Below, piece after piece: positions 1-8,095 of a stretch of 64,000 nucleotides of DNA; within the stretch, counting starts at the first letter, position 1, and each line of letters opens with the position of its first letter. Location of the stretch: the NCBI GenBank assembly GCA_017983495.1, contig JAGOBH010000002.1, forward strand, positions 742,298 through 806,297. The letters run 5' to 3'. The position numbers and the translations under genes are program-made. The notes beneath the pieces are model-generated. The model worked only from the letters and a program-made list of their open reading frames with translations. It searched no databases and was not told the origin of the DNA. Source of the DNA: Pyrinomonadaceae bacterium. GTDB lineage: Bacteria > Acidobacteriota > Blastocatellia > Pyrinomonadales > Pyrinomonadaceae.

Positions 1-322
1 CGATAACGCCACCCATATTCAGCAGATGCAGCCGATCACCGGCCTTTATCGATGACGGCACGTCGCCGACAAATCCTTTGAGGGCTCGTCGTGTACCCAG
101 TACGCCGACCAGGACATCGCCAAGGGTAATCCGAGCCAGACGTCCGTTTGGGAGCTCAAGATTACCGTAGGTCGCGGACTCGCCCAGAGCCTTAACTACC
201 ACCACATCGCCGGAGGTCGGATGCTGCGTAGTCTCGATCACATCAATCTCCCGTGCGATATCAAATATCGATGTTGCCGATCCATACTTATCGATCACAA
301 TTGTCTTCGTACCGCTTATCAT
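1..322 (-). CDS. Hypothetical protein downstream of argR (3' end outside window)
   Basis: An open minus-strand frame runs from an ATG at 322 to the window edge, giving about 107 visible residues and no stop. The start overlaps the argR stop by one base (TAATG), so the two genes are probably translationally coupled. The visible part is rich in beta-prone hydrophobic stretches and glycines (for example GDVVVVKALGE and GDVLVGVLGTRRALKGF) and has no signal peptide. I do not recognise the family. Its position after the arginine repressor suggests a link to arginine metabolism, but that is inference. Confidence 0.75.
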   Translation of the reverse strand, partial: MISGTKTIVIDKYGSATSIFDIAREIDVIETTQHPTSGDVVVVKALGESATYGNLELPNGRLARITLGDVLVGVLGTRRALKGFVGDVPSSIKAGDRLHLLNMGGVI

Positions 323-747
323 TAGGCAAACTTCCTTGATAGGACATCCCAGAGCTTTTTGATCACTATTCGCTGGTGCTGCAGCGATTCGACCGCGACA
401 AAGATCGTGTCATCACCAGCAATTGTCCCGACGATCTCGCTGATCTTGGCCCGATCCATCTTTACCGCGATCGCCGAGGCTAATCCCGACTGGCAATTAA
501 CCACTATTAAATTATCGCCAGCTGCCCTAAGTCCGATCGGGCCAAAATCCGTCGATTCACCGTGACGAGGAGATGTGTATTGCCCCCCGACCTTTACAAC
601 GCCGAGTTCGACCAGATCGCGAGACACACTCGCTTGCGTTACATCGAAACCTCGTTCGGCGAGCTTTGTAACGATCTGATCTTGCCGGGCGATTTTCTCG
701 CTCTCGATCATCTTTAGAATAATGCTATGTCGATGCTCTCTATTCAC
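322..747 (-). CDS. argR: Arginine repressor ArgR
   Basis: A 141-residue protein of normal length for ArgR/AhrC. It controls arginine biosynthesis and catabolism genes and uses L-arginine as corepressor. The N-terminal winged helix (residues 1-70) contains the family SVSRDL recognition-helix motif. The C-terminal oligomerisation and arginine-binding domain carries GTIAGDDTIFVA, the hallmark that includes the arginine-binding Asp pair. The ATG at 747 gives the expected N-terminus. A strong-looking promoter with a palindrome just downstream of the predicted start of transcription suggests autoregulation. The next gene overlaps by one base. Confidence 0.95.
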   Translation of the reverse strand: MNREHRHSIILKMIESEKIARQDQIVTKLAERGFDVTQASVSRDLVELGVVKVGGQYTSPRHGESTDFGPIGLRAAGDNLIVVNCQSGLASAIAVKMDRAKISEIVGTIAGDDTIFVAVESLQHQRIVIKKLWDVLSRKFA

Positions 748-801
748 TATCTTTTTGTTTGCATAGTATTTTCATCATATGCATTATCGTCGCATTGAAC
801 G

Positions 802-813
802 TGCATATATGCA
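802..813. promoter_or_regulatory. Palindrome TGCATATATGCA, candidate ArgR operator
   Basis: A perfect 12-base palindrome lies just inside the predicted argR transcript. A second ATGCAT sits at 779-784, roughly two helical turns away. ArgR operators are AT-rich paired palindromes near the core promoter, so autoregulation is plausible. The sequence is not a close match to the E. coli ARG-box consensus. Confidence 0.45.
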
Positions 814-825
814 ATATATATCCAT

Positions 826-854
826 ATAATATACATTCTTGTGCTCGCTGTCAA
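826..854 (-). promoter_or_regulatory. Predicted argR promoter
   Basis: On the minus strand TTGACA (854-849) is followed by a 17-base spacer and TATTAT (831-826). This is a near-consensus sigma-70-type promoter, with transcription expected to begin near 819, about 70 bases upstream of argR. It is read directly from sequence, not measured. Confidence 0.7.
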
Positions 855-896
855 TAGTGTTGTTCGGATCCCGCCTGAAGAACCGTTACAGCCAGA

Positions 897-2102
897 TCAA
901 AATAGCGCTACTTTGATTCGAAGAAATTTCTTGGGATTTTGTCTGAAATCATATAGGAGTTTGGTGCCCTCGCTCGAAAACTGATTAATTGTCGATGCGG
1001 TCTGATTAATATTGTTATAGAGTGTCTCGTCCGTAACAAACTTGCCGAGCGTGCCTTTTCCGGCTTGAGCGTCGGCGATTACCGCTTCGATCCGAGTCGT
1101 GGTCGAATTGAATTTTGCGATTGCGTCTCGCACGTCCTGATAAAGAGCTTCGTCCTTCAGGAATTTGCCAGCCGTACCCTTACCGTCTTTCAGATCGGTT
1201 GTAACGATCTTGATATCTTCGGCGATCTCGTTGATCTTTACGACTGATTTACGCAGATCGGCTATGGTGGCTCGGGTTTCGTTATACAAGGCATCGTCGC
1301 TGACAAATTTACCGGCCGAGCCTTTTCCAGCCTTTATATCTGCAGAGATCGCTTCCAGACTTGCAACTGTCTTATTGAGACTATCGTAAAGTGCCGGGTC
1401 GTTGACCAATTTACCCGCAGTGCCTCCTCCCCTGTTGATCTTGTCGATCGTCGTTTGCAGCCTGGTCATCGTCGATCTAGTCTCCGCCACCGCTCCATCC
1501 AAACTTTCATAAAGAGCTTCGTCGTTAATAATGCGGCCGAGCGTGCCGTCACCCTGATTAGCCTTATTAAGAATTTCGTTGGCGGGTATCGCAAGCTTGT
1601 TTATCTGTTTAAGGAGATCATTGCCGGTCGCAGTCAGCTGATTCATAGAGATAGCCGAGTTTGACGCCAGGATCGTGTCCTCAACCACCGGCTCGCCTTT
1701 CGCGGTTCCCGGTGAGATGTTTATCATCTTCTCGTTGCCCAATACAGACGTAGCAATAAGTTGCGCGGTCGAATCTGTCCTGATCAGATCGCCGATCGGT
1801 TTATTTTCGAAAACCTGCACAACGGACAGAGTTGCCTCGATCCTTTCGCCGGCGGGGCTGTCGGGAGGAAGGAATTTTACGTCTTTTACCTTCCCAACCG
1901 GGATCCCGGCAAGCTGAACATCCGCATTCGAATGGAGGCCATCGGCACTGGCAAATCTCACCCTCAAATTCATCCTCTTTTCAAACGGATTGAAATCTCC
2001 GGATGAATTGATGATCAAAAATCCAAATACCAAAAGGGCAGCGAGCATGAATATGCCGACGCGAAGTTCACTAATCGTCAATCTTTGGTTGGTTTTGGGC
2101 AT
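897..2102 (-). CDS. mlaD: MlaD-family (MCE domain) lipid-transport protein
   Basis: A 401-residue protein with one N-terminal membrane anchor (about 16-34) and an MCE/MlaD domain (about 40-120, motif ADVQLAGIPVGKVKDV). It should bind phospholipid in the periplasm for the adjacent MlaF-MlaE ABC transporter. After the MCE domain comes a long helical tail of about five repeats of roughly 40 residues, each with a G(D/G/K)GT(A/L)G(K/R)...D(E/D/P)(A/T)LY signature. This makes it about twice as long as E. coli MlaD. It is the last gene of the mlaE-mlaF-mlaD set and starts 6 bases after the mlaF stop. Cargo and direction of transport cannot be read from sequence. Confidence 0.92.
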   Translation of the reverse strand: MPKTNQRLTISELRVGIFMLAALLVFGFLIINSSGDFNPFEKRMNLRVRFASADGLHSNADVQLAGIPVGKVKDVKFLPPDSPAGERIEATLSVVQVFENKPIGDLIRTDSTAQLIATSVLGNEKMINISPGTAKGEPVVEDTILASNSAISMNQLTATGNDLLKQINKLAIPANEILNKANQGDGTLGRIINDEALYESLDGAVAETRSTMTRLQTTIDKINRGGGTAGKLVNDPALYDSLNKTVASLEAISADIKAGKGSAGKFVSDDALYNETRATIADLRKSVVKINEIAEDIKIVTTDLKDGKGTAGKFLKDEALYQDVRDAIAKFNSTTTRIEAVIADAQAGKGTLGKFVTDETLYNNINQTASTINQFSSEGTKLLYDFRQNPKKFLRIKVALF

Positions 2103-2108
2103 TTTCGT

Positions 2109-2987
2109 CTACTTTCCGCGAATAAACCGGTGAATATAAGGGTCGTCGACAGCACGTAGCTGCTCGTCTTTTCCACTAAAAATTATCTTTCCACTCCGCA
2201 GCATGATGACCTCTGTGTTTACCAGGCAGAGTGTCTCGCCTTCGTCCTTAAAATGGACATTTCCTTTTTCGTCAACGATAGCATATTCAGAGCTAAGGTA
2301 GCTGAGATTATTCATCTCGTGTGTGACGAAAATCGACGATACATCCTCGAGATCCCTGAGCTTGATCGCCAGTTCGCACATCGCTCGGGCGGTCGGCGGA
2401 TCGAGTCCCGCTGTCGGCTCGTCAAAGAGTACAATGTCGGGGTTACCGACGAGTGCTCGTGCAATGCCGACTCTTCTACGCATGCCGCCGGACAGTTCGA
2501 TCGGCATTTTATCGATCGCGTCCTCGAGGTCGACGAACTGCAGCATTCGCACTACTTCGTGTTCGATCTCGTCCTCATCGACGCCTTCTTCGATGAGGCG
2601 GTAGGCGACATTTTCGTAGACGGAAAGGGAATCGAACAACGCCCCTTCCTGAAAGACCATGCCGATCTTTTGCCTGATCCGCATCATTTCCTGATCGTCA
2701 AAACCGGTAATATCTTCGCCTTCGATCAATATCTGGCCCGCATCGGGTTTGATCAGGCCGAGGATCAGGTTGATGATCGTGGATTTTCCGCTACCGGAAC
2801 CGCCAAGTACGATCTTGGTCTCGCCGCGTCGAACGCGAAAATTGACCTTGTCCAGAATAACCTGGTCGTCAAACGCTAGCTCGACGTCGCGAAACTCGAT
2901 CGCCGGTATAGTTCGCAGGGCGAGCCCTGGCGGAACCTGCAAATCCCCGTCGGCGTTCTGCTGCTCGATATCCAACGATAAATCCAT
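2109..2987 (-). CDS. mlaF: MlaF-family ABC transporter ATPase
   Basis: A 292-residue ABC ATPase that powers lipid movement with MlaE and MlaD. Walker A is GGSGSGKST (62-70), the signature is LSGGM (165-169), Walker B is IVLFDE (185-190), followed by a switch His in FVTHE. The tail after about residue 215 is longer than in a minimal ATPase. There is also an N-terminal extension of about 30 residues before the ABC fold. Part of that extension (around [11 protein letters not shown]) is encoded by the 24-base near-palindrome at 2912-2935. The gene starts 14 bases after mlaE and is probably cotranscribed. Confidence 0.93.
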   Translation of the reverse strand: MDLSLDIEQQNADGDLQVPPGLALRTIPAIEFRDVELAFDDQVILDKVNFRVRRGETKIVLGGSGSGKSTIINLILGLIKPDAGQILIEGEDITGFDDQEMMRIRQKIGMVFQEGALFDSLSVYENVAYRLIEEGVDEDEIEHEVVRMLQFVDLEDAIDKMPIELSGGMRRRVGIARALVGNPDIVLFDEPTAGLDPPTARAMCELAIKLRDLEDVSSIFVTHEMNNLSYLSSEYAIVDEKGNVHFKDEGETLCLVNTEVIMLRSGKIIFSGKDEQLRAVDDPYIHRFIRGK

Positions 2988-3001
2988 AATCGGTCGCGAT
3001 C

Positions 3002-3772
3002 CTAAAACAACGTGTTTTCAAAGAACCCTTGAAGCAATTTAGATAAAAAGAAGTCGGCGATGATCACATTGATCGACGAAAGAACCACTGCGTCCGTCGT
3101 CGAACGGCCGACACCGACCGTTCCGCCTTTAGTGCTCAGCCCCTTGTGACATGACACCAGCCCGATGATCAGCCCGAAGAATAGGGGCTTTACGATGCCG
3201 CCGATCAAGTCTTCGATCGAGACGCCGACTCGGACCGAGTTAATATAGACGTTCGGGTCGAGCCCATATAGGCGTTCTGCTATCAAACCGCCGCCGAAGA
3301 GGCCAAACAGGTCAGCCGCGATGGTCAACAGCGGCAGCGAGACGATAAGAGCAACGATACGCGGAGTGACCAGTTTCCGGACGGGCGACGTGCCGAGTGC
3401 ACGCATGGCGTCGATCTGCTGTGATACCACCATCGAACCTAGTTCCGCCGAGATCGCCGAACCGACGCGGCCGGCAACCATCAGGGCTGTTAGTACCGGG
3501 CCGAGTTCCCGGATCAGCGATGTCGCCACGGCCTGGCCGGCACTGCTTTGCTGCCCGTAATAGGCGACTGTCGGGTATGCCTGCAAAATGAGCACACCGC
3601 CGGTAAAAAAACCTGTCAAAATTACGATCCCGAGCGACCCGACACCGATGTGGTCCATCTGCCTGATCATCTCGCCGAAATAACGCGGCGGCTTTCTGAG
3701 TCCGCGGACAGAACGCCAAAGCAGCAGCACCATCTCTTGGAACTCAAAAATAAATTTGCTTACAGGATTCAT
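3002..3772 (-). CDS. mlaE: MlaE-family ABC transporter permease
   Basis: A 256-residue inner-membrane permease of the MlaE/YrbE (DUF140) family. It has about five hydrophobic segments and the characteristic central stretch [18 protein letters not shown] followed by [14 protein letters not shown] residues (here [14 protein letters not shown]). It forms the membrane channel of the Mla/MCE lipid transporter with the two following genes. It is the first gene of the three-gene operon. No clear Shine-Dalgarno sequence lies before the ATG at 3772. No MlaB or MlaC gene is visible nearby. Confidence 0.93.
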   Translation of the reverse strand: MNPVSKFIFEFQEMVLLLWRSVRGLRKPPRYFGEMIRQMDHIGVGSLGIVILTGFFTGGVLILQAYPTVAYYGQQSSAGQAVATSLIRELGPVLTALMVAGRVGSAISAELGSMVVSQQIDAMRALGTSPVRKLVTPRIVALIVSLPLLTIAADLFGLFGGGLIAERLYGLDPNVYINSVRVGVSIEDLIGGIVKPLFFGLIIGLVSCHKGLSTKGGTVGVGRSTTDAVVLSSINVIIADFFLSKLLQGFFENTLF

Positions 3773-3847
3773 TTATCGGAGGAATTCGAGAACTAATTTC
3801 TCGTAAAGATTACACCGAATATTCCCGGTTGAGCAAATAACCGAAAT

Positions 3848-3875
3848 GACCGGCCGCGATATCGCAGCCGGCCAG
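3848..3875 (-). terminator. Hairpin after the sigma/anti-sigma/Spy-like operon
   Basis: A G+C-rich imperfect hairpin with GCGATATCGC at its centre lies 3' of the minus-strand gene ending at 3899 and is followed on that strand by a T-rich run. It probably separates this operon from mlaE. The T-tract is weak. Confidence 0.45.
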
Positions 3876-3898
3876 TCTAGCAAAACTTGCATTTCATA

Positions 3899-4456
3899 TC
3901 AGAATATCTGCGGTTTATCCGGATTGCGGTTGATATTCTGGCGGTTTCTCATCGGCATCTGGTTTCCGGGTTGACCATTATTTTGCCGACGCTCCTGAGC
4001 GCGTTCACGCATTTCCGCAAACCGCCGCCGCAACTCGCGAAACTTGGTCAACTGCTCGGGCGTCAGTATTTTACGGATCGCGAGCTCGTTCATCGAACGG
4101 ATCTTGATGACCTCGGCCTGTGCCAACTGATACTGCTTTAATAGTGCCGCCAGGGCGGTTTCGTCTACCTGATCGGCATAGATAGCTTCGTCTAGTGCAC
4201 GATTGGCTTCGGCTACCTTCTTCTGGGCCTCTTCGAGGAGCGGTCTCCGCTGCATATTTAGGCGGCGGATCTGCTGGATCTGTTCGCGCGAAAGCTCAAG
4301 CTGACGCAGCAGCTCGGGGCCGCGCTGACTGGCGTTCATCGCGTTGGCTTTCGGTTCTTCAACCGGTTCGCCGTTTTGGGCAAACACGCCGCCGGTCACG
4401 ATCAGCATCAGCGTCGTCAAGATAACGTATTTAATTGATCCAATTGGAAGTCTCAT
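3899..4456 (-). CDS. Spy/CpxP-like periplasmic protein
   Basis: About 185 residues with an N-terminal signal peptide (cleavage near FAQ) and an almost wholly helical, charged mature part. It contains an LTPEQLTKFRELRRRF segment that fits the LTxxQ motif of CpxP/Spy/ZraP-type periplasmic chaperones and metal sensors. The C-terminal 30 residues are rich in Arg, Asn and Gln. The ATG at 4456 is preferred over the GTG at 4465 because a GGGGTGA ribosome site sits about 7 bases before it. It is the third gene after an ECF sigma factor and its anti-sigma factor, so it may be an envelope-stress effector. That role is inferred. Confidence 0.7.
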   Translation of the reverse strand: MRLPIGSIKYVILTTLMLIVTGGVFAQNGEPVEEPKANAMNASQRGPELLRQLELSREQIQQIRRLNMQRRPLLEEAQKKVAEANRALDEAIYADQVDETALAALLKQYQLAQAEVIKIRSMNELAIRKILTPEQLTKFRELRRRFAEMRERAQERRQNNGQPGNQMPMRNRQNINRNPDKPQIF

Positions 4457-4474
4457 AACATTCACCCCGAAATA

Positions 4475-5206
4475 TTAGCGTGTATCAACCTGATCGAAAA
4501 GGTCCGAGAGACGCAGGCCGTCGTCTTCGTCTTCGTCAGTGGCACTCAATTTTGGTGCCTTTGTCCCCGTTCCCGCGACCATCGGCATACGCGGTGCCGG
4601 ACGCTGTGTTCTATTTGTGCGGCGGTCGGCGGCCTTTGTAACCAAGGGCTTAACTCCAGAGTTGGTCGTCACGGCCTTGGTCGTCTCGGTATCGGCCGGG
4701 TCAGGGGCAACAGGCGACACATTCTCGCGAACAACGGTCGGTGTCGGCTCGGGCTTGCGGTTTGCGGCGATCTCGGCGTTCGAATTTGACCCTGCGGCCT
4801 GGTCGTTCCCGGCCGGAGCGTTTCTCAGTAAATAAAATCCGGCAATGCCGCCGAAGAGCAGTACCGTGATGACGGCCATTGATGCCGCCAGCGATAGTCC
4901 GCGGCCGCCAAAGAGCGTTGCCCAAGTTTTCTCGATAAAACCCGGCTCTGCGTCAGCCGCAACGGCCGGACGAGCGTAGGGAATCGAGATCTGCGGTACG
5001 GCAAGGCCGTCGAAAGCGTCCTGACGCCACTCGATCACCGAAAAACGTGCGTCCGACAGCGATTCGATCTCGACCGTGCACGGTTCGCAATCCAGCAAGT
5101 GGTTTTCGAACAGCTCACGCTCATCCTCGGGCATCTCGCCGTATATGAACGAAACAACATCGCCCGCATCCTTGCACGCCGCAGAGTTGTTATCAAATTC
5201 CTTCAT
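4475..5206 (-). CDS. Anti-sigma factor with N-terminal zinc finger
   Basis: About 243 residues. The N-terminal cytoplasmic part has the zinc-binding anti-sigma pattern, an upstream Cys plus HLLDCEPC (HxxxCxxC). A single transmembrane helix follows near residues 98-120, and then a long Pro/Ala/Thr-rich periplasmic region. It should hold the ECF sigma factor encoded just upstream and release it on an envelope signal. The ATG at 5206 has a GAGG site 7 bases upstream and is preferred to the GTG at 5209. It lies 21 bases after the sigma gene and 18 before the Spy-like gene. Confidence 0.85.
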   Translation of the reverse strand: MKEFDNNSAACKDAGDVVSFIYGEMPEDERELFENHLLDCEPCTVEIESLSDARFSVIEWRQDAFDGLAVPQISIPYARPAVAADAEPGFIEKTWATLFGGRGLSLAASMAVITVLLFGGIAGFYLLRNAPAGNDQAAGSNSNAEIAANRKPEPTPTVVRENVSPVAPDPADTETTKAVTTNSGVKPLVTKAADRRTNRTQRPAPRMPMVAGTGTKAPKLSATDEDEDDGLRLSDLFDQVDTR

Positions 5207-5227
5207 CACTTTTCCTCTCTAAGCTCG

Positions 5228-5806
5228 TCAAACGACCTCGACGGGCGTTCTTTCCAGCTTCATCTTCAACTGTTTCAATGCCGTGTAAAGCCTGCTCTTT
5301 ACTGTACTTAGCGGTAATTCGAGCGTTTCTGATATCTCCTGAAACGTCATCTCTTCAAATTCTTTCATGACGATCACCTGCCGTAACTCGGTCGGCAAGG
5401 TGACGACGGCCTGTCTGACAATGGTCAGGCGTTCGGCCTTTTCCGCCGTACGCGACGGGGAATATTGCGGTGCTGCGACAAAAACCCGATCCTCCGAGCC
5501 ATCGTCGTCATCGAGAAGATCTTCAGCCCTCGACTTATATCGCCGTTTGGTCGTCAGGCACTGGTTGACCGCGATGCGGTGCAGCCAGGACGAAACGCGT
5601 GCCTCGCCGCGAAAGTTCTTGAGATTGCGGTAAGCGGCGATGAACGCCTCCTGTGCCGCATCGCGGGCATCGTCTTCGCGTCCGAGCATACCGAAGCAGA
5701 GAGCGAATATCTTTCGCTCCCAACGCCTCACGATCTCGCCGAAGGCGTCAGGGTCCTGCGACACCGCCATTTCGACTAGCTGCTCATCAGTAAAGTTCTT
5801 AAACAT
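5228..5806 (-). CDS. ECF RNA polymerase sigma factor
   Basis: A 192-residue sigma-70 family protein of extracytoplasmic-function type. Region 2 spans about 20-90 (DAFGEIVRRWERKIFALC, then EDDARDAAQEAFIAAYRNL) and region 4 about 130-185 (LPTELRQVIVMKEF, then FQEISETLELPLSTVKSRL). An acidic linker with four consecutive Asp residues joins them. There is no region 3. It heads the operon with its zinc-finger anti-sigma factor and a Spy-like protein. The target promoters cannot be read from this window. Confidence 0.95.
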   Translation of the reverse strand: MFKNFTDEQLVEMAVSQDPDAFGEIVRRWERKIFALCFGMLGREDDARDAAQEAFIAAYRNLKNFRGEARVSSWLHRIAVNQCLTTKRRYKSRAEDLLDDDDGSEDRVFVAAPQYSPSRTAEKAERLTIVRQAVVTLPTELRQVIVMKEFEEMTFQEISETLELPLSTVKSRLYTALKQLKMKLERTPVEVV

Positions 5807-5948
5807 CCGGCTCGAGTCAAACCCGCATTCGCACCAAAATATTATCGTAAAAAGACCGCAACCGTGCGAAGCACTATCGCATACAGTGACTTAGACGAGC
5901 GAAAACGGCTAAAAGTCTTAGCTCGCACGAACTTTCTTTGTCTCGCGA

Positions 5949-6028
5949 CTGTCCCACGATAGTTAAAGTGGGACAGCACGTGGGACAGGCTAACTGCTGT
6001 AGCTACGAGTGTTAAGCCAACTGTCCCA
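5949..6028. repeat. Four CTGTCCCA(C) boxes in two orientations
   Basis: CTGTCCCAC occurs at 5949-5957. Its reverse complement GTGGGACAG occurs at 5968-5976 and again at 5980-5988, and CTGTCCCA at 6021-6028. The first pair forms an inverted repeat. The cluster lies in the 345-base gap between the ECF sigma gene and the AAA ATPase gene, about 120 bases before the latter. It could be an operator or an iteron-like binding array. The rest of the gap holds no gene that I can support. Confidence 0.6.
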
Positions 6029-6081
6029 GAATTCGGCATATTTTCAAATTTAATTTCTTTGTGTGTCATCAATGCAAACAC

Positions 6082-6109
6082 TTGCATTATCTGCAACACC
6101 TAGTATAGA
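6082..6109 (+). promoter_or_regulatory. Candidate promoter of the AAA ATPase gene
   Basis: TTGCAT (6082-6087), a 16-base spacer and TATAGA (6104-6109) precede the ATG at 6152. The match to consensus is moderate. The CTGTCCCA boxes lie 55-130 bases upstream. Confidence 0.4.
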
Positions 6110-6151
6110 CTATCTGCCAATCGTGTCAATACACATTTGGAGCGTTTGAAA

Positions 6152-7786
6152 ATGATCGAATTATCTTCTACACCGGCAAATTTTGATTATTCACAACTAT
6201 TTAGCGCAAAGACCGCAAATCAGTGGCGGAGCGAGGGCCGACAGCGTCCCGATCCGAAGCTGCTGTTTGACGAATTCTGGATCGAGGGTGAAATGGCCGT
6301 GCTGTTTGGCGATTCGGGAAAAACGTCGCTGGCTACGCAGATCGGCGACTCGATCGCGTCGGGCCGGCCGATAGAACCGATGCGGATGACGGCCGAGGCT
6401 AAAAAGGTGCTGTACCTTGATCTGGCACTGTCGGAAAAGCAGTTCGAGATGCGGTATTCGGCCGACAGGACCGGCGAAGAGGCGGAAACCGGTGCCGAAG
6501 ATCACCAGTTTTCGGACAATTTCATACGCGTTCAGATGCCGTCCGACGTGTCGGCAAAGGGTTACGACGGTTATATGGCGTTCGCACGCGGCATCGAGTG
6601 GCTGGTGACGGAGCACGAGGCAAAGGTGCTGATCATCGACAACATCACACGTCTGCGGCGTTCGACACACAGCACGAGCTGCGAGGTCGTGCTGATGAAG
6701 GAACTGAACCGCCTCAAAAACACGCACGGGCTGTCGATACTGGTGCTGGTCAACAGCGAGCGGCGAAACGTGATGCGCGAGCTGACGCTCAGCGATCTCG
6801 GGCCTTCGGCGATACTAGCGCGGTCGGCGGACGCGGTCTTTGCGGTCGGGCAAAGCGAACAAGAAGGGCCGTTCCGATACGTCAAACAGCTCAGGACGAG
6901 CAGCACCGAGATCATATACAGTAAGGCCCATTTGCCGACATTCAGGCTAGGAAAGATCGGCGGCAATTTTCTCGGGATGGAATTTAACTATTACAGCCAC
7001 GAGCCGCAGGAGATATACGCCGAGTGTTTCGCCGACCACCGCGACGACCTGCTCGAGGCCAGAAAGCTGGCGGAAGAGGGCCGTTCGTTACGCGAGATCG
7101 CGGAAACGCTTGATATTTCCAAGTCGCGTGTGCACCGTATGCTGCAGATCCTCTCGCAGCCGCAGCCCGAACTCGACCCGCCGCCAGTGCAGGTCCGCGT
7201 CCCGCAATTTCCGGGCGAAGAGAAATATATCGAGGCTCTCGACAGCCCTAAATATGAAGACATCTACCGCCGCGAAGACGCCGACGCGTACGTTCTGCGG
7301 CGTGAGGCATACCTGATCGAAGCGGCAAAGGCCCGGGCGGTCAAGATGTGGAAGGAAGAGGGCATCGTCAAGACGATGGACGAGATGGTCGAGATGGTAA
7401 AACAGCCGTGGGAACGGGCCGACGCTGCGGAAACTCCGCCTGTCGCCAACGACCCTGAGACCGGGGCCGAAATTAACGAGATCGACGCCGATCTGGGCCT
7501 GATGGACCCCGAGACCGACTATGCCGACCCCGAAAATATGCCGGAAAGGCTCAAGGCTCTGCACCTGCACCGCCTGATCTATCGCGGCGACGGCCTGACC
7601 CACGAGATCGACGCGTACGGCCGCAACCGCTGGGTGGACGAGTACGACGAACGCGGCAAACCCCAATCATGGTACGCCTTTGACAACAAAGACAACCTCT
7701 ACCATTCAGAAAAACGCCCCGAAGGCCGATTCGTCACCCTAGTCGATAAACGCAATAAGCTGGTACCGGAGATACCGCTGGATTGA
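6152..7786 (+). CDS. RepA-like AAA ATPase with HTH
   Basis: About 544 residues. The N-terminal half resembles the RepA/AAA_25 family of RecA-fold ATPases, with a Walker B-like VLIIDN near 158-163. The Walker A region reads FGDSGKTSLA (52-61), two residues shorter than the usual GxxGxGK(S/T). A helix-turn-helix segment follows near 305-335 (LREIAETLDISKSRVHRML). The C-terminal 200 residues are acidic and unrecognised, ending in a YGRNRWVDEYDERG-type segment. The ATG at 6152 is chosen because GGAG lies 9 bases upstream. A TTG at 6137 would add five residues. No replication or mobilisation partner is nearby, so its role (helicase loader, regulator or relic of an element) is open. Confidence 0.75.
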   Translation: MIELSSTPANFDYSQLFSAKTANQWRSEGRQRPDPKLLFDEFWIEGEMAVLFGDSGKTSLATQIGDSIASGRPIEPMRMTAEAKKVLYLDLALSEKQFEMRYSADRTGEEAETGAEDHQFSDNFIRVQMPSDVSAKGYDGYMAFARGIEWLVTEHEAKVLIIDNITRLRRSTHSTSCEVVLMKELNRLKNTHGLSILVLVNSERRNVMRELTLSDLGPSAILARSADAVFAVGQSEQEGPFRYVKQLRTSSTEIIYSKAHLPTFRLGKIGGNFLGMEFNYYSHEPQEIYAECFADHRDDLLEARKLAEEGRSLREIAETLDISKSRVHRMLQILSQPQPELDPPPVQVRVPQFPGEEKYIEALDSPKYEDIYRREDADAYVLRREAYLIEAAKARAVKMWKEEGIVKTMDEMVEMVKQPWERADAAETPPVANDPETGAEINEIDADLGLMDPETDYADPENMPERLKALHLHRLIYRGDGLTHEIDAYGRNRWVDEYDERGKPQSWYAFDNKDNLYHSEKRPEGRFVTLVDKRNKLVPEIPLD

Positions 7787-7803
7787 GAGAGTTTTTGTCA
7801 GAA

Positions 7804-8050
7804 CCGCCTGCGTCAGCGGGCGGCTTCAGCCGTCTATCCGCGTCCACGCGGCAAATAGCCACGTCGTTCACGGCGTGGTGAATATTAAGGCCGAATCCCA
7901 GCCCGTTTCAACGGGCTTATTCCACTCGCGGCTTAAGCCAAAAGAAATAAGGACGGTAAACCGCCCTTTAGGCGTCTTTTTTCAACCTAACCACGTGCTG
8001 AAGCGACGTGGCTATTTGCCCTTCGGGAAAGCCGCGTGAACGCGGCTGAG
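7804..8050. repeat. Compound palindromic element A, copy 1
   Basis: About 245 bases made of nested hairpins. Outer arms are CCGCGT..ACGCGGC and ATAGCCACG..GCGTGG and are mirrored at the far end. Inner hairpins include AGCCCGTTTCAACGGGCT, GGCTTAAGCC and a GACGGTAAACCGCC-type stem. The same modules recur in the same order and orientation at 16228-16445. No reading frame is supported. Together with element B it fills the 684-base gap between 7786 and 8471. The remaining ~215 bases before 8471 show nothing I can name. Confidence 0.85.
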
Positions 8051-8095
8051 GAATCCACGCTCCGGCCCTTCAGAACGCCGCGTTAGCGGCAGTAC

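Noticed and set aside
5842..6099. 85-codon minus-strand frame upstream of the AAA ATPase gene
   Set aside because: It covers the CTGTCCCAC boxes and the putative promoter. The translation is low in recognisable pattern and no ribosome site is evident.
6152..7786. Integrated plasmid or phage marker
   Set aside because: A RepA-like ATPase alone is not enough. No integrase, partition gene, structural gene or attachment site was seen around it.
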